Numbered from the stretch's first letter, positions 40,221-49,467 are shown. The stretch is DNA of 64,000 nucleotides from Campylobacter concisus (GCF_003048875.2 NZ_CP049264.1:1364001-1428000), one strand, 5' to 3'. Translations and numbers: made by a program. Notes: generated by a model not told the origin, from the letters alone.

Positions 40221-41246
40221 ATGCAAAAAGTATCTAACGAAATCGAGATAATTAGACAGCTCTTTGGCTCGCTCTCTGAAAAAGATAAAAAGACATTCCT
40301 AAAATCAATTAAATTTCAAGATGAATTGAATAAAAAAGAACCTATCAAGCGTGAGATAATTCATTGTCCTCATTGCAACTCAACAGAATTTAGCAAGAAC
40401 GGTAAAGTTAGCGGATTTCAGCGTTTTATTTGTAAAGAGTGTGGTAAAACTTTTGGAACAAGAAACCAAACCATATTCTATGCAGTTAAAAAGGATATGA
40501 GAGTTTGGAAGCAATATATCCAGTGCATGATAGAAAAATACTCTCTGCGAAAAACAGCCGAAATCTGCGGAATATCAACTAGAACTGCCTTTGTATGGCG
40601 ACATAAAATTCTTGATGCTTTGCAGAAAATGCAAGATCAGGTAAAACTTGATGGTGTTATTGAAGCAGACGAGACATTTATGTCTATAAGCTTTAAAGGA
40701 CATCATAAGAATTTTAAATTAACACGTTTAGCTAAACACAGAGGTGAACCTGCTACTAGACGTGGATTATCTAAGGAGCAGGTTTGCATAAGTTGTGGTG
40801 TAAATTTAGGTGGTTTATCTATATCAAAAGTAGCTAATCTAGGTAAGCCAAATATTCACTCTTTAAATATAGTTCTAGGTGGTAAGATAGCTAGAGATAG
40901 CGTGTTTGTTACTGATAGTTTCAGGGCTTATTCTAAACTATCCTATGAAATGGGATTAAACCACATTAGAATACCACGCAATAAGTATAAGCTAGGCTCA
41001 TTCAATATCCAAACAATCAATAACTACCACTCTCGTTTAAAGAATATGCTAATCCATAACTTTAAAGGTGTATCCACTAAATATCTCAATAACTATCTTG
41101 TGTATAATAACTTTGTGAATTTTGCCAAAGAAGCTAAAAGCGATAAAGAGCGAATACTGCTAGACCACATTGTAAATACAGAGTGTCTTAGCAAGTCAAT
41201 TAATATAGCAAATAGACCTGCCGTGCCGTTACCTATGGTAAGTTAA
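40221..41246 (+). CDS. IS1595-family transposase
   Basis: 341 residues. A zinc ribbon comes first (CPHCNSTEF then FICKECGKTF, about residues 49-80), followed by a helix-turn-helix (SLRKTAEICGISTRTAFVWRHK). The catalytic core has GVIEADETFM with the first Asp and VFVTDSFRAYS with the second. The third position lies in NNYHSRLKNML, where Asn stands in place of Glu: the DDN variant known in part of this family. GGGAG precedes the ATG. The gene shows no break, so it may be active. Confidence 0.92.
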   Translation: MQKVSNEIEIIRQLFGSLSEKDKKTFLKSIKFQDELNKKEPIKREIIHCPHCNSTEFSKNGKVSGFQRFICKECGKTFGTRNQTIFYAVKKDMRVWKQYIQCMIEKYSLRKTAEICGISTRTAFVWRHKILDALQKMQDQVKLDGVIEADETFMSISFKGHHKNFKLTRLAKHRGEPATRRGLSKEQVCISCGVNLGGLSISKVANLGKPNIHSLNIVLGGKIARDSVFVTDSFRAYSKLSYEMGLNHIRIPRNKYKLGSFNIQTINNYHSRLKNMLIHNFKGVSTKYLNNYLVYNNFVNFAKEAKSDKERILLDHIVNTECLSKSINIANRPAVPLPMVS

Positions 41247-41271
41247 TATCCAAATAGAGCAAGGATAAAAA

Positions 41272-43695
41272 ATGAGCGAAAAACAACAAAATACTTTAGT
41301 GGATTTTATAACAGGGAAAAATATAAAAGACACACCAGAGGAGCGAGAAGCCGTTCAGCCATTTCTTAAAATACTTCACGAAGATTACGGTTATCCAAAA
41401 GAGCTTATACAATCACACCCACAATATAGAGTAAAAGCAAGTCCATCCGACAAAAGAGGCTATCCTATCGATATTGCCGTATTTGAAACGATAAAAGGCA
41501 AGAAAAAGCTTAAAATTGTAGTAGAGTGCAAGAAAAAAGATAGAAAAGATGGCGTCGAGCAGCTCAAAGATTATCTTAAATTTTGTGAAGCAAATATAGG
41601 AATTTGGTTTAATGGCGATGAGAGCGTATATCTAAAAAAGATAGAAAAGTCAGGCAATATAGAATTTGAAGAAATTGCCGCCTTTCCAAAACACAATGAA
41701 AAACTAAGTGAAATAGGAAAGTATTTAAGAAAAGACTTAAAGCCTACTCATAATTTAAAGGATATTTTCAAAGAAATTAGAGGGCGAATTGTCGCAAACA
41801 GCACAGGTGTAAATAGAGATGAGCAAATTGCAAAAGAGATGATACTTTTGATACTTTGTAAAATTTACGACGAGCGTTTTACTGGCAATGATGAGATGGT
41901 TAGATTTAGAGCCTCAGTAGATGAAAGTGATGACGAAGTAAAAGAGCGAATAGGTGAGCTATTTGCTGATATTCAAGAAAAATATGATGATGTTTTAAGT
42001 GAGCAAGATACCATAACTTTTGACGGAAAAACCTTAAAACTTGTTATAGGAAAACTCCAAAATATTTGTATTACAGAAACCGATAGAGATAGTGTAGGTG
42101 ACGCTTTTGAAGTTTTTATAGGCTACTCACTTAAAGGCTCTCAAGGGCAATTCTTTACACCTAAAAATATAGTTAGAATGATGGTTGAAATAGTAGCACC
42201 TGATAAAAAGCACTCTATCATTGACCCAGCGTGTGGAAGCTGTGGTTTTTTAGTGGAGTCATTAAAGTATCTTTGGCACATTCTTGACAAGACTATTTCA
42301 AACGAAATTTCAAGAGCTGAGGAAAAAATGGCTTTAGCCATTAAAAATATAAGAGGTATTGAAAAAGATAGCTTTCTAACAAAAGTAGGTAAAGCCTATA
42401 TGACAATTTTAGGAGATGGAAAGGGTGGTATTTTTTGTGAGGATAGTCTTGATTTACCAAGCCATTGGGGAGAACTTACAAAAAACTCAATAAAGTTAGA
42501 TGGCTTTGATATATCCTTTTCAAATCCTCCGTTTGGAAAAGACATAAAAGTAACCGGCAAAACAAAACTTGCTCAGTATGAGCTAAATTTTGATAAAAAA
42601 GAGGGCAATGTTTCAACGCTGTTTTTAGAAAGAAATATGCAACTTTTAAAAGATGGAGGTCGTTTAGCTATAATCTTGCCTGAAACATACTTTCACGCAC
42701 CTAGCACGAGGTATGTTAGAGAATTTTTATACAAACACAACATTGAGTGGCTAATAGATATTCCTCACGATACCTTTAGACCGCATAACAATGCAAAATG
42801 TATCATCTTAATAATTCAAAAGAACAAAAAACAGCAAAGATATATAAATATGGCGGTCGCCGAATTTGCAGGACACGACCACAACGGAAAGCCTATTTAT
42901 GACACAGAAAAGAACATTAAAGATGACACATTAAAAATTATCGACGAAATCAAAGGAGTGACAAACGAAAAACAATACACATTTCAAGTGGAAGCCAAAG
43001 AGGTTATCAATAGCGATATTTTAATTCCTAGATATTTTTGGAAAAGCAAAGAAGCTGAAATTTCAAACTTTGCTAGAGAGAAAAATCTACATTTAATATC
43101 ACTACAAGAATTAATAAATAATGAGTGTGTCAGTTTCTTTGATGGACACGGCTCTCCTAAAGGTGAGCTAAAAGGCGAAGGCGAAATTCCATATATCAGA
43201 GTTAAAGACATTGTAAATTGGCAGATTTACAAAGACCCTACTGCAATGATACCGCTTGACGAATATAAAAGACTTTTTTCTTTTCAAAAAAGACTAAAAC
43301 AAAAAGATATATTGTTTGTAAGACGTGGAAGCTATAGAATAGGCAGTGTAGCTATGGTATCAAGAAATGACATTAATGTAATTTTGACTAGGGAAATTTT
43401 GGTTCTTAGAGTAAATGCTCAAAAAGCTATGGATAAATACGGATTAACAGCAGAATATCTGATTTATGCTTTGTCGCACATCTTGACCTATAAACAGCTT
43501 GAAAATAAAATTTTCATAGATACTACATTACCAAACATAGCCGATAGGTGGAAAGAGTTAAAAATACCCATACCTTGTGATATTAGCGAATTAGAAAAAA
43601 TTACTAAAAAAGTTAAAGAAGCCATTTCTAAACAATGGGGCTTTTTAAATGCAGTTAATATTTTAAAAACACAAAATGATGTTTTTTATACTTGA
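41272..43695 (+). CDS. Single-chain restriction-modification protein (endonuclease + N6-adenine methylase + target recognition)
   Basis: 807 residues in one frame. Residues about 20-115 are an HsdR N-terminal-like PD-(D/E)xK nuclease: GYPIDIAVF with D67 and VECKKK with E85 and K87. Residues about 260-560 are an N6-adenine methyltransferase with motif I DPACGSCGF and catalytic motif SNPPFG. Residues about 590-800 resemble an HsdS target recognition domain (EIPYIRVKDI, DILFVRRGSYRIG). This is type IIG-like or type I-like in one chain. AAGGATAAAAA precedes the ATG. It lies wholly inside the IS, so it moves with it. Recognition site unknown. Confidence 0.87.
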   Translation: MSEKQQNTLVDFITGKNIKDTPEEREAVQPFLKILHEDYGYPKELIQSHPQYRVKASPSDKRGYPIDIAVFETIKGKKKLKIVVECKKKDRKDGVEQLKDYLKFCEANIGIWFNGDESVYLKKIEKSGNIEFEEIAAFPKHNEKLSEIGKYLRKDLKPTHNLKDIFKEIRGRIVANSTGVNRDEQIAKEMILLILCKIYDERFTGNDEMVRFRASVDESDDEVKERIGELFADIQEKYDDVLSEQDTITFDGKTLKLVIGKLQNICITETDRDSVGDAFEVFIGYSLKGSQGQFFTPKNIVRMMVEIVAPDKKHSIIDPACGSCGFLVESLKYLWHILDKTISNEISRAEEKMALAIKNIRGIEKDSFLTKVGKAYMTILGDGKGGIFCEDSLDLPSHWGELTKNSIKLDGFDISFSNPPFGKDIKVTGKTKLAQYELNFDKKEGNVSTLFLERNMQLLKDGGRLAIILPETYFHAPSTRYVREFLYKHNIEWLIDIPHDTFRPHNNAKCIILIIQKNKKQQRYINMAVAEFAGHDHNGKPIYDTEKNIKDDTLKIIDEIKGVTNEKQYTFQVEAKEVINSDILIPRYFWKSKEAEISNFAREKNLHLISLQELINNECVSFFDGHGSPKGELKGEGEIPYIRVKDIVNWQIYKDPTAMIPLDEYKRLFSFQKRLKQKDILFVRRGSYRIGSVAMVSRNDINVILTREILVLRVNAQKAMDKYGLTAEYLIYALSHILTYKQLENKIFIDTTLPNIADRWKELKIPIPCDISELEKITKKVKEAISKQWGFLNAVNILKTQNDVFYT

Positions 43696-43702
43696 TTTTT
43701 TA

Positions 43703-43729
43703 CGACTCTTTTTAAAGAGTCGTTTTTTT
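43703..43729 (+). terminator. Rho-independent terminator inside the IS
   Basis: CGACTCTTT and AAAGAGTCG form a 9-bp stem followed by seven T. It lies just after the restriction-modification stop and before the right inverted repeat. Confidence 0.88.
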
Positions 43730-43738
43730 ATATAAAAA

Positions 43739-43762
43739 TCAATAAGTTATTGCAACAGAGCC
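43739..43762 (-). repeat. Right terminal inverted repeat
   Basis: 24 bases, exact reverse complement of 40136-40159. Confidence 0.93.
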
Positions 43763-43770
43763 AATATAAA
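43763..43770 (+). repeat. Right target-site duplication
   Basis: AATATAAA, the same as 40128-40135. Confidence 0.92.
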
Positions 43771-44263
43771 ATACCAGATTTTAATCTAAATTTACACTGG
43801 ATAAAAATCAATGAAGACGTAAAATGGAACCAAAGTGAGTAAGGAACTTAGGAGTTTTAAGTGTAAAAAGTGATAAATTAATAATCACAGACCTAGATCA
43901 TATCTTTTATGAAGGCACATTAAAATTTATGGCGAACTATAAAATTATAGCCATAAAGATGACTTTAGGATAATTTTTTGTCTCACGCTTGAACTTAAGA
44001 CCTTACATCACTCATTAAACAGAGATGATTCACAAAATAAAATAATTTATGAAAAGAAAAAAGAAAAAATGAAGAAATATGGTTCAATAGTAGCACATTC
44101 AAGAATATTTCTAAATTTTACTTGGCATGTTTTAAGCGAACAGTTTAGAAATAACATCCCAGAAAACACTATAAAAAAGAAATTTTGGCTTTTGAATTGG
44201 AGATGATAAATTTACGATAAGATTCACTGATATTTTAAATAATAAAAAAAGAATCGCTATATT
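43763..44263 (+). pseudogene. 3' remnant of the interrupted GT2 gene
   Basis: Joining to the left remnant across one target copy gives SPLKYK-IPDFNLNLHWIKIN, then EDVKWNQ. After a frameshift it reads RNLGVLSVKSDKLIITDLDH, then IFYEGTLKFMANYK, and further on IGDDKFTIRF. WNQ..RNLG, ITDLDH and the late GDD are in the order expected for a bacterial GT2 subgroup with acceptor-side ED/GDD motifs. At least three frame breaks and stops show it was already decayed or decayed after insertion. No other gene is seen from 43763 to 44339. Confidence 0.68.
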
Positions 44264-44265
44264 TT

Positions 44266-44299
44266 GAGATCAAAAAAGTTCTTTATCTTTTTTGATCTC
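44266..44299. terminator. Hairpin between the GT2 remnant and the deacetylase
   Basis: GAGATCAAAAAAG and CTTTTTTGATCTC pair over 13 bp around TTCTTTAT. No clear T-run follows on either strand. It may separate the two convergent units; the alternative is a relic of the decayed gene end. Confidence 0.45.
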
Positions 44300-44339
44300 A
44301 CTAATTAATTGAAAAAAATTAATTAATGTTTTATTGGTT

Positions 44340-45110
44340 TTAACTCCTAAGAAAAGCATATATCGAGCCCAAAAAGTCATTTTGATAGATAAACATAGTC
44401 TTTTTAAGCCATTTTTCATCGCGCTTTGTCACTATGCGTTTTATCTCCTCTAAGTTGCCATCGGCCTTATTTATGCCGCGCTTTGTCGTGAAAAACGCCT
44501 TATAGCCATGCTTTTTAGCAGCACTTAGATACTCATCATTATATTTGCCTCTTGGCCAGCAAAGTGCGTCATCTTCAAAGCCAAAATTTTTCTTCATAAA
44601 CTCACGGCAAAGACCAAATTCCTCATCCAAGCTAAGCTGCCCAAAATATCCATCAAAATGCCCGTGCGTATGCGAGTGAAAGCTAAAACAATCGCTCATC
44701 TTCTCGATCTGCTCTAAATTTAAGATCACGTCTTGTGGTCTGCTAGGAGCCGCATTTTTACACTCACTATGGCTGCCATTTAAGAAGGTTCCATGACTTA
44801 TCTCATGGGCTTTTTGTGCTACCTCTATCCAGCCAGTGACTATAAACATATTTGCTTTTAGTCCAAAGTCTTTCACGATAGGATAGGCATAGATGTAGTT
44901 GTCCATCCAGCCATCATCAAATGTTACGCAAACGCTCTTTTTGGGCACTTCAAGCTCGCCTTTTTTATATGCGATAAATTCATTTATACTTAGTGTTTTA
45001 TAGTCATTTTCGGCTAGAAATTTCATATGCGATCTAAACTCATCCACACTACTAGCAATAAAACCACTCTTTTCAAGTACGTGGTGATACATCAAAACTG
45101 GTACGCTCAT
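44340..45110 (-). CDS. Polysaccharide deacetylase (NodB-like, CE4)
   Basis: 256 residues. VCVTFDDGWMDNY carries the first catalytic Asp and metal Asp; HSHTHGHFDG carries the two metal-binding His; LCWPRGKYND is motif 3. No signal peptide is seen, so it probably acts in the cytoplasm on a sugar or lipid-linked intermediate. N-deacetylation in an LOS locus would create free amino sugars that change surface charge. It faces the IS region and is divergent from the GT9 gene at 45213. Confidence 0.9.
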   Translation of the reverse strand: MSVPVLMYHHVLEKSGFIASSVDEFRSHMKFLAENDYKTLSINEFIAYKKGELEVPKKSVCVTFDDGWMDNYIYAYPIVKDFGLKANMFIVTGWIEVAQKAHEISHGTFLNGSHSECKNAAPSRPQDVILNLEQIEKMSDCFSFHSHTHGHFDGYFGQLSLDEEFGLCREFMKKNFGFEDDALCWPRGKYNDEYLSAAKKHGYKAFFTTKRGINKADGNLEEIKRIVTKRDEKWLKKTMFIYQNDFLGSIYAFLRS

Positions 45111-45212
45111 TTTTGCCTTTTACAAAATTTCATTTTTTATTTTTGTATTCTAACAACCTATTTATTAAAAACTATGTAAAATATGCCTTAAATCAAACTA
45201 AAGGAATTTGTT

Positions 45213-46310
45213 TTGTTTTACCTTTTACAATACATACTTTTTTATCCCATATTTAAATTTATAAGTTTTTTTAGAAAACCATCTGATAAAATTTTAATCA
45301 TACAAACTGCCAAGATCGGCGACTATGCAAATTCGACTATTATTTTTGAGCCTTTGGCTAAATTTGATATATTGCTTGATGAGATAAATATTGCTTTTGC
45401 CAAACATGACAATAGGATTGATAAAATTTTTATAATAAATGATATAAAAAAGAAAAAAACTTCCAAGCTAAGACTGGCATTTGCACTTTTTAAACAAAAC
45501 TATAAAGATGTTTATGTCCTTATGCCAAATAGTCTAAATCTTTTCTTAGCACGCTGTACTCTAGCCAAAAACATAGCAACTATCAAGCATTACGCTACTT
45601 CTAGTAGCTTTAAACTGCTAGCTTTTGGTATGAAAAAAATTTCACATACATTAAATGACTTAACACTATCAACATATCTAAAGATGATAAACGTTAATGA
45701 GTTAAAATTTGAAAAACAACTACAAAAACCACTGTTTGTACCATCAGAAAATATTATCAAAAGCGATAAATTTAAGGTAGGTATAAGTCTTAGTGCTGGC
45801 AATAAAATGAAAACGCCACCTAATCAAATTTGGGAGAAGATCTTGAAAATTTTCTCTAAATTTGACTGCGAAATTTATGTTTTTGGCGTTGGTGATGAGG
45901 CTAAACTGCTGGAAAAACTAATTTTAGAAAGTAGTGAAAGAAATAGTTTTGAGGGATTAAAATTTATATCGATGATAGATAAGGTCAAACTTGAAGAACT
46001 TCCGTTTTATCTATCACAGATGCAGTTATACATAAGCTCTGATACTGGAAACTACTATGTGGCTGACAGCGTGCACACTCCAACGATATGTTTAATGGGA
46101 CCATGCTTTGCAAGTGAGCAAAGAGGAGTATTTGATTCGCTTGTTATAAATTCTGCTTTATCCCCAATTAGTTCAGTATTTAAAACTGTTAGAAATATAG
46201 ATGCAAGTTCCTTTTTTGAGCTCAGCAAAGATGATCTAGAAAAGATTGAACGATTTGTCAAAGATCACTATATATCGCATCAACGCTGCGAATATAATTA
46301 TCCAAACTAA
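45213..46310 (+). CDS. GT9 heptosyltransferase-like protein with N-terminal membrane segment
   Basis: 365 residues starting at TTG 45213, supported by AAAGGA seven bases upstream; no suitable ATG is nearby. A hydrophobic N-terminus (FYLLQYILFYPIFKFISFF) precedes ILIIQTAKIGDYANSTIIF, and SSDTGNYYVADSVHTPTICLMGP is the GT9 acceptor/donor block in a diverged form. Substrate unknown. Its 3' end overlaps that of the convergent GT4 gene by 53 bp. Confidence 0.78.
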   Translation: MFYLLQYILFYPIFKFISFFRKPSDKILIIQTAKIGDYANSTIIFEPLAKFDILLDEINIAFAKHDNRIDKIFIINDIKKKKTSKLRLAFALFKQNYKDVYVLMPNSLNLFLARCTLAKNIATIKHYATSSSFKLLAFGMKKISHTLNDLTLSTYLKMINVNELKFEKQLQKPLFVPSENIIKSDKFKVGISLSAGNKMKTPPNQIWEKILKIFSKFDCEIYVFGVGDEAKLLEKLILESSERNSFEGLKFISMIDKVKLEELPFYLSQMQLYISSDTGNYYVADSVHTPTICLMGPCFASEQRGVFDSLVINSALSPISSVFKTVRNIDASSFFELSKDDLEKIERFVKDHYISHQRCEYNYPN

Positions 46311-47373
46311 AAGTATCAATGACTGCACTATCTGGCGCTTTTGAGCTTGGTTTAGTTAAATTTTCAAGACATTTTAAAAGCGACCTTGGGTCTCTTTGGA
46401 CTATGAAAAAATCTTCTTTTTTTGATGATATATTATAAATTTCTCTTATAACTGGTATATTTGAGTAAATAACGCCAAGGCCACAACTAAGTCCTTCTAT
46501 AACGACTCTTGGCAGGCCTTCATCACTTGAAAAGCCTAGTACGTAGTCACAATTTTTATAAATTTCTCCCATTTGTTGCACAAAGCCTAAATATTGCGCC
46601 TTACCTGATTTTATTAGCATATCAAATTTCTCTTTTGCACCAGGTGTCAGCTCTCCACTGCCTGCAAAATAAAAATCGACATCATCTCTTTTTAAAATAG
46701 TTAGCGCATCAAAGACCAGCTCATGTCCTTTGAGTGTTAGAAAATTTGCAGGCATTATTATATTGATCTTATTTTTATCAAATTTTATATTGTCTATAAC
46801 AGTTGCTTCGTTATTAACTATCACTGGATTATATATGATGTTTTTTTGTATTTCTATCTGTTTGGCATAAAATTCATAAGTTGAGTTTGAAACGCAAATA
46901 GGTATAAATTTTTGTTTATTTAAAATTTTAAGTTTAAATGGTTCTATGGGAGAGTTCTTTCTTAAATGCTGTATAACTTTAATGCCTAAAACATTTGCGG
47001 CTTCGATATAGGCAAGGTTTGTTGAAAAGTGATTATTTAGATGAATTATGTCTGGTTTTTCATTTGAAAGCATAGCGATGGCATATTTGTAATCTTTTTG
47101 ATAAAGGTATTTAGCTAAAGCTTCTTTGCTAAATATACGCAACAGCTCTTTTATTATTTTTGCTGGCTGCCTCTTTGGCGTAAATTTTATAAAGTTCACG
47201 CCAAGATTATTGATTATTTCAGATATATTTTGCTCACCAACTTTATAGTCATTTTCAAAAAAAACGCTAAATTGATATTTCTTGTATTTTTCTAGACCTT
47301 CTAAGAGATATATAAAGCTCTTTGTTCCACCACCATATTCATGTCCAGTATCCACAAACAAAATTTTTTTCAA
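46258..47373 (-). CDS. GT4 glycosyltransferase (LOS locus)
   Basis: 371 residues. ILFVDTGHEYGGGTKSFIYL at the N-terminus has the glycine-rich donor loop, DIIHLNNHFSTN resembles the GT4 acceptor part, and EGLPRVVIE is the EX7E motif. The start overlaps the stop of the next gene upstream by 4 bp. AT-rich like its neighbours, in line with acquired LOS genes. Sugar and linkage unknown. Confidence 0.85.
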   Translation of the reverse strand: MKKILFVDTGHEYGGGTKSFIYLLEGLEKYKKYQFSVFFENDYKVGEQNISEIINNLGVNFIKFTPKRQPAKIIKELLRIFSKEALAKYLYQKDYKYAIAMLSNEKPDIIHLNNHFSTNLAYIEAANVLGIKVIQHLRKNSPIEPFKLKILNKQKFIPICVSNSTYEFYAKQIEIQKNIIYNPVIVNNEATVIDNIKFDKNKINIIMPANFLTLKGHELVFDALTILKRDDVDFYFAGSGELTPGAKEKFDMLIKSGKAQYLGFVQQMGEIYKNCDYVLGFSSDEGLPRVVIEGLSCGLGVIYSNIPVIREIYNISSKKEDFFIVQRDPRSLLKCLENLTKPSSKAPDSAVIDTFSLDNYIRSVDAIYSDL

Positions 47374-48443
47374 ATCATTTCCTTGAGCATATCATAAACC
47401 TCTTTTTCATCAATTTGCAACATACATTTTTGAAATTTACACTTTTTGCCTATGCATGGAGAGCAAGTGCGTGGTTTTTTAATAAATTTATGAATATCTA
47501 TATCAAAATCTGGATTTGAATTTATAGGTGATGCCACCGCAAAAAGACCAATAGTTGGAGTTTTTAGGGCTGCTGCGACATGCAAAGGACCAGTATCTGG
47601 CGTGATTAGTATATTTAGCCTTGAAATTAGTGCGGCTGCTTCTCTGATATTAAATTTACCAGCAAGGTTTAAAAGACGAGGATCATTTATCCTTTCTTCT
47701 AACTGCTTAGTCATGGCACGTTCAGCAGGACTTCCTGTTAAGACTATGATAGCATTTCTATCTTGTAAAACAAGCTTTGCAAGTTTTTCCCATTTATCTA
47801 TAAACCACTGCCTAGAAATAGTGCTAGCACCCATTTGAAAACCGATAATTTTACGGCTCTCATAGCCTTTTAGCGCCTCATCAACATTAGTAAAATCACT
47901 TGCCTCAAGGTATAAATTTAGACGCGTATCGCGACTTTGAATGCCTATAAATTTAAGCTGTTCTAGACGGTTTAATACCACATATCTATCATCTCCATAT
48001 GGCTCTGGAGCATTTGAGTGAAATGAGCTAAACTTATTATTTAAATTTGGCAGTTTAAATAGATATTTTGCCCCACTAAGAACAGCTAGTGGAGTAGCTT
48101 GCGGTTCATTTGAGTGTAAAATAAAAACTATATCTGGTGATAGTTTTTTTAATTTTTTTAAAATATCCAAAAACCCACTTTTTTTACCATCATATAATAA
48201 AATTTCATCAATGTTTGGATCGGTTTTAAAAAGTGAGGCTGTAGATGGATTTAGTAGCGCAACTACTTTTACATGCGGAAAATTTTGCTTAAACACTCGA
48301 AATACTGGTGTGTTAAAAATAGTATCGCCCAGTGCTGTGTTACTAAAAAAACAAACGGTTTGAAAAGGCTCGGTTACCAGCTGCGTCTTTTGTATTTTTT
48401 TAAAATTTAAAATTAGACGCATAAAGTTTTCAAAGAGTTTCAT
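47370..48443 (-). CDS. GT9 heptosyltransferase-like protein
   Basis: 357 residues. CFFSNTALGDTIFNTPVFRV, a MGASTISRQWFIDKW block and ITPDTGPLHVAAALKTPTI define GT9. The C-terminus holds a Cys-rich stretch (KPRTCSPCIGKKCKFQKCML) that could bind metal, as seen in some GT9 members. It overlaps the next GT4 by 14 bp. Probably an outer-core transferase using a heptose or related donor. Confidence 0.86.
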   Translation of the reverse strand: MKLFENFMRLILNFKKIQKTQLVTEPFQTVCFFSNTALGDTIFNTPVFRVFKQNFPHVKVVALLNPSTASLFKTDPNIDEILLYDGKKSGFLDILKKLKKLSPDIVFILHSNEPQATPLAVLSGAKYLFKLPNLNNKFSSFHSNAPEPYGDDRYVVLNRLEQLKFIGIQSRDTRLNLYLEASDFTNVDEALKGYESRKIIGFQMGASTISRQWFIDKWEKLAKLVLQDRNAIIVLTGSPAERAMTKQLEERINDPRLLNLAGKFNIREAAALISRLNILITPDTGPLHVAAALKTPTIGLFAVASPINSNPDFDIDIHKFIKKPRTCSPCIGKKCKFQKCMLQIDEKEVYDMLKEMI

Positions 48444-49467
48444 ACATTTTTTCCGTTTGTCTAACCATTGTTTGGATTGAGAAATTCTCTACTATAAAAT
48501 CTCTAGCATTTGTGCTAAATTTGGAACGAAGATTGGCATCTTCTATGAGAGTTTGCAGAGCATTTTTTAGAGAGTCTTTGTTGTTATTTTCAAACAAAAG
48601 TCCCGTTTCATTATCTTTTATCGCCTCGCCAATACCACCTACATCACTACCTATGCAAGGCACCGCACAAGACTGAGCCTCAAGCAGTGCTGTGCCAAGG
48701 GCTTCCATTTTTGATGGCAAAACGAATAGATCAAAGCTACCTAAAAAATCGCTTACATCGGCTCTATTGCCAAGCATTAAAATGTTTGAGGTTTTTATAT
48801 TTTTTAAATTTTCATATTGTGGGCCATCACCTACTACAACCAAAAAAGTATTTGGTAAATTTAGCTCTCTAAAGGCTTCAAATAAAATTTTATGATTTTT
48901 AGCAGCTCTTAGCACTGCCACAATGCCCACTATAATGGAATTTGTTGGCAAGCCTAGTTGATCTCTTATATCTTTTTTAAAATGTGGAGTAAATTTATCA
49001 GTATCAACTCCAGTGTAGATAGTCTCTATTAAGCTTTCTTGTACTCCTTGAGATATAAGCTGAGTCTTGACGGCATTTGAAACAACAACGATCTTATCAT
49101 TTATGTTGTAACTAAATGGCGACCTAATTGGCGTTTGCAAATGTCTAGTGCGAACTACCTTTGCACCAGTTATTTTACTAACTATAGCACCTATAATCCC
49201 ATCTTTACCCGAGTGAGTTGAGATGATTTTTATATTATTTTGCTTTACAAATTTGCAAATTTTTAAAATTTCAAGGATGTTAAATGACCTTTTGAGATTA
49301 AACTCGACAAATTCACACTCTATCTGCTTTTCAAGGCTTTTTGAGCCAGGGTTTAGCCCATAAAAAACTTTAAATTTGCTCTTGTCTAGTCCGTTTATCA
49401 CACGCTGCGTGCGGTGCTCTTGCCCGCCAAATCCAAGAGAGCTTTCAAGCTCTAGTATATTTATCAT
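48430..49467 (-). CDS. GT4 glycosyltransferase (LOS locus)
   Basis: About 345 residues from ATG 49467 (MINILELESSLGFGGQEHR); a TTG eleven codons upstream is less likely. SSLGFGGQEHRTQRVINGL is the donor-loop region, KVVRTRHLQTPI and IETIYTGVDTDKF follow, and EALGTALLE is the EX7E motif. It overlaps the ligase gene by 23 bp. Likely adds one sugar of the core; donor unknown. Confidence 0.85.
   Translation of the reverse strand: MINILELESSLGFGGQEHRTQRVINGLDKSKFKVFYGLNPGSKSLEKQIECEFVEFNLKRSFNILEILKICKFVKQNNIKIISTHSGKDGIIGAIVSKITGAKVVRTRHLQTPIRSPFSYNINDKIVVVSNAVKTQLISQGVQESLIETIYTGVDTDKFTPHFKKDIRDQLGLPTNSIIVGIVAVLRAAKNHKILFEAFRELNLPNTFLVVVGDGPQYENLKNIKTSNILMLGNRADVSDFLGSFDLFVLPSKMEALGTALLEAQSCAVPCIGSDVGGIGEAIKDNETGLLFENNNKDSLKNALQTLIEDANLRSKFSTNARDFIVENFSIQTMVRQTEKMYETL

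Larger units (their letters stand above)
40136..43762 (+). mobile_element. IS1595-family insertion sequence with restriction-modification cargo
   Basis: The element is 3,627 bp. Its ends are perfect 24-bp inverted repeats starting GGCTCTGTTGCAATAACTTA (40136-40159 and 43739-43762), flanked by an 8-bp target duplication. It holds an IS1595-type transposase and, 25 bp further on and in the same direction, an 807-residue restriction-modification protein, then a rho-independent terminator. Exact ends and duplication indicate a recent, intact insertion. It sits in a decayed GT2 gene of the LOS locus. Confidence 0.93.

Noticed and set aside
40136-43762. Composite transposon or genomic island with tRNA attachment site
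   Set aside because: Only one transposase, exact IS1595-type ends with 8-bp duplication, no integrase and no tRNA gene.
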